Shown here: piece by piece, positions 62,598-64,000 of the stretch
Position numbering within the stretch: the first letter of the stretch is position 1
How the letters are laid out: the number at the start of each line of letters is the position of its first letter
NCBI GenBank assembly: GCA_002430835.1
Contig: DJDA01000109.1
Span: 18,348-82,347 of the forward strand
Direction of reading: 5' to 3'
DNA: 64,000 nucleotides
Source of the DNA: Brevundimonas sp. UBA5936
Lineage (GTDB): Bacteria; Pseudomonadota; Alphaproteobacteria; Caulobacterales; Caulobacteraceae
Program-made: the position numbers and the translations under genes
Notes under the pieces: generated by a model
Told to the model about the DNA's origin: nothing
Database searches by the model: none
The model's input: only the letters and a program-made list of their open reading frames with translations

Positions 62598-63680
62598 ATG
62601 ACGCGTCAGTCCGACGCCGCCCGGTTCGAGCAGATCGTCGGCCAGATCCTGCGCGATGAGGGGTATCGCGTCACCGAGAACGTCCGCATGAGCGGGACGC
62701 CTCACGATATCGATCTCCTCGCCGTGAGAGACCAGATCACATTGCCGGTAGAGGTCAAACTGGGGTCGGGCCGACGCCCCATCGGCCTGCGCTCGCTGCG
62801 CGACTGGGGCCCTGCCGTCGCCTTCCTCGGAAAGTTCGCGAAGCGAGCCAGGCCGGTGCTTGCCATCGGAGCTTCGGTCCACCCCGAGCACCGGGCTTGG
62901 GCGGAGAAGGAGTACGACATCGAGATCTGGGACGGCCTCGCCCTGCTCGAGCGGGCCGGAGCGCAGCGACCGGAGCTCGAGACGCTGCTGGACAACCAAC
63001 CGCAAAGGGCGACGCTGTTAGGGATCGCGCCGGCGGAGATCGAACAGCAGCTGAGGGCGCTCGGCTACATCGTCGATCCGCCTGAGCCCGTCGAACCTGA
63101 GCCTGCGCCGACCGAGGGCGAGGCGCTGATCACGCGTCTCCGCGCCACTCAGACCGGGAAGAACCACGCCAAGGCCTACGAGGAGATCTGCCGCGACATC
63201 CTCAGCTATGTATTCGGAAACGACCTGCTCGACGGGCGTAGCCAGAAGCGGACATCCGATTCCCTCAACGTCTACGACCTGATCTACAGGGTCGCGCCGC
63301 ACAACGCCTTCTGGTCGACCCTGACCCGCGACTTCCGGGCCCGCGTCGTGATGTTCGAATGCAAGAACTACACCCACCCCATCCGGGCGATGCAGATCTT
63401 CACGACCGAGCGCTATCTCAGCACCAGTGTCCTGCGCCCGATCTGCTTCATCCTGACCCGCAAGGCGCCCCACCGACACGCCGTCGAAGCGGCCTTCGGC
63501 GCCATGCGGGACGCCCAGAAGCTGCTCGTGGTCCTGTCCGACGAGGACCTGATCGCCATGATCAAGGCCAAGGACGTCCAGCGCATGGAGGGCGGCACGA
63601 TCATCGACCGCCTGCAGAACGATCCGACGGAAATCCTCGACCAGAGGATCTACGACTTCATCGCCGGCATCCCGCGCTGA
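62598..63680 (+). CDS. Protein with two PD-(D/E)xK-like nuclease domains
   Basis: 360 residues. The first domain (residues ~5-130) has ARFEQIVGQILRDEGY, HDIDLLAVRDQ and LPVEVKL, the E, D and E-x-K of restriction-endonuclease-like folds. The second (~175-330) has YEEICRDILSYVF, NVYDLIYRV and VVMFECKNYTHPI, again with acidic and E-x-K residues. AAAGGA precedes the ATG. Two such motifs in one chain is unusual. It follows DUF2971 and is followed, on the other strand, by a partial gene. A nucleic-acid-cleaving role is inferred from motifs. Confidence 0.75.
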   Translation: MTRQSDAARFEQIVGQILRDEGYRVTENVRMSGTPHDIDLLAVRDQITLPVEVKLGSGRRPIGLRSLRDWGPAVAFLGKFAKRARPVLAIGASVHPEHRAWAEKEYDIEIWDGLALLERAGAQRPELETLLDNQPQRATLLGIAPAEIEQQLRALGYIVDPPEPVEPEPAPTEGEALITRLRATQTGKNHAKAYEEICRDILSYVFGNDLLDGRSQKRTSDSLNVYDLIYRVAPHNAFWSTLTRDFRARVVMFECKNYTHPIRAMQIFTTERYLSTSVLRPICFILTRKAPHRHAVEAAFGAMRDAQKLLVVLSDEDLIAMIKAKDVQRMEGGTIIDRLQNDPTEILDQRIYDFIAGIPR

Positions 63681-63716
63681 TCTGGCGACACGCGTCCTTG
63701 GCGGACCGCGCGCACT

Positions 63717-64000
63717 TCAGTCGGCGTGACTGAGGAAGGTGATCCCGCTCATCCCGCGGTCGAACGTGTCGATCACCGAGATCTTCCCGGCCTCGAGGAA
63801 CATCCGCCACACCGCCTCGACGTCCTCGTAGGCGAGGGCGAAGAACTCTGGCGTGGTCAGCTGGTCGAACTCGGTCTGGTAGTTGCGCAGCAGGAGCTGC
63901 AGCTCGCCATCCGTGCCCTGGGCCAGCCACTCCTCACGCACCGTCACCGGCTTGCCGTGGGCCATCATGTCCCGCGCCTTGATGAGCTGCAGGAGGGTCG
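63717..64000 (-). CDS. Partial hypothetical protein cut by the window end
   Basis: The C-terminal ~94 residues of a frame that stays open to the window edge (TLLQLIKARDMMAHGKPVTV, LQLLLRNYQTEFDQLTTPEF, WRMFLEAGKISVIDTFDRG). The ATG at 63968 may be internal. No family recognised. It is convergent with the nuclease-like gene. Confidence 0.55.
   Translation of the reverse strand, partial: TLLQLIKARDMMAHGKPVTVREEWLAQGTDGELQLLLRNYQTEFDQLTTPEFFALAYEDVEAVWRMFLEAGKISVIDTFDRGMSGITFLSHAD

Overview
The window is GC-rich, densely coded DNA from an alphaproteobacterium, most likely a member of the Caulobacteraceae (Brevundimonas or a relative). This is inferred from the two TonB-dependent receptors, a FecI/FecR-type regulator pair, a caulosegnin-like lasso peptide cluster with an isopeptidase, and generally short intergenic gaps. 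No rRNA, tRNA, CRISPR array, transposase or phage gene was recognised.

Layout. (1) 1-21000 is a redox and stress region: a GreA-like protein, msrB-msrA, two LysR regulators, a hydrolase-OsmC fusion with two MarR regulators that share a palindromic operator, kduI, a degenerate PabB-like protein, gap, a glutaredoxin, a thiolase, CorA, a GST, an RraA-like protein, an MsrB-like protein without its catalytic cysteine, a YeeE/YedE transporter, a peroxiredoxin-like protein and DoxX. (2) 22464-24837 holds two divergent genes with HEPN-type R-N-x-x-x-H motifs around a palindromic promoter. (3) 25285-36490 is a catabolic unit: an acyl-CoA ligase, a TetR regulator, then a translationally coupled operon of TonB receptor, beta-lactamase-fold esterase, alpha/beta hydrolase, MFS transporter, SDR and carboxylesterase. 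Similar TTTAG-type palindromes lie upstream of both the ligase and the receptor. (4) 36682-46168 is mixed: an HD hydrolase, an XRE/DUF2975 pair, a ZIP transporter, TetR plus quinone oxidoreductase with tandem operators, a second peroxiredoxin-like protein and a second MsrA.

(5) 46427-58562 is the most notable part: a complete lasso peptide locus. Two GntR genes and an XRE gene precede two tandem 39-residue precursors. Each precursor has the same upstream element at the same distance, the same leader hairpin and a downstream hairpin. A single-chain B protein (leader-binding domain plus cysteine protease) and an asparagine-synthetase-like C protein follow. Convergent to these, on the minus strand, an ECF sigma factor, FecR, an STN-containing TonB receptor and an S9 isopeptidase form a likely sensing, uptake and degradation module. 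The predicted cores (GAIVGPPLEIEETPFDGVA and GAVIGPPLEHEEMPYDGGA) fit a nine-residue Gly1-Glu9 macrolactam.

(6) 58929-64000 resembles a defence-type cluster: a HEPN/AbiU2-like protein, DUF4238, a small HTH regulator with twin operators, DUF2971, a protein with two PD-(D/E)xK-like nuclease motifs, and a gene cut by the window end.
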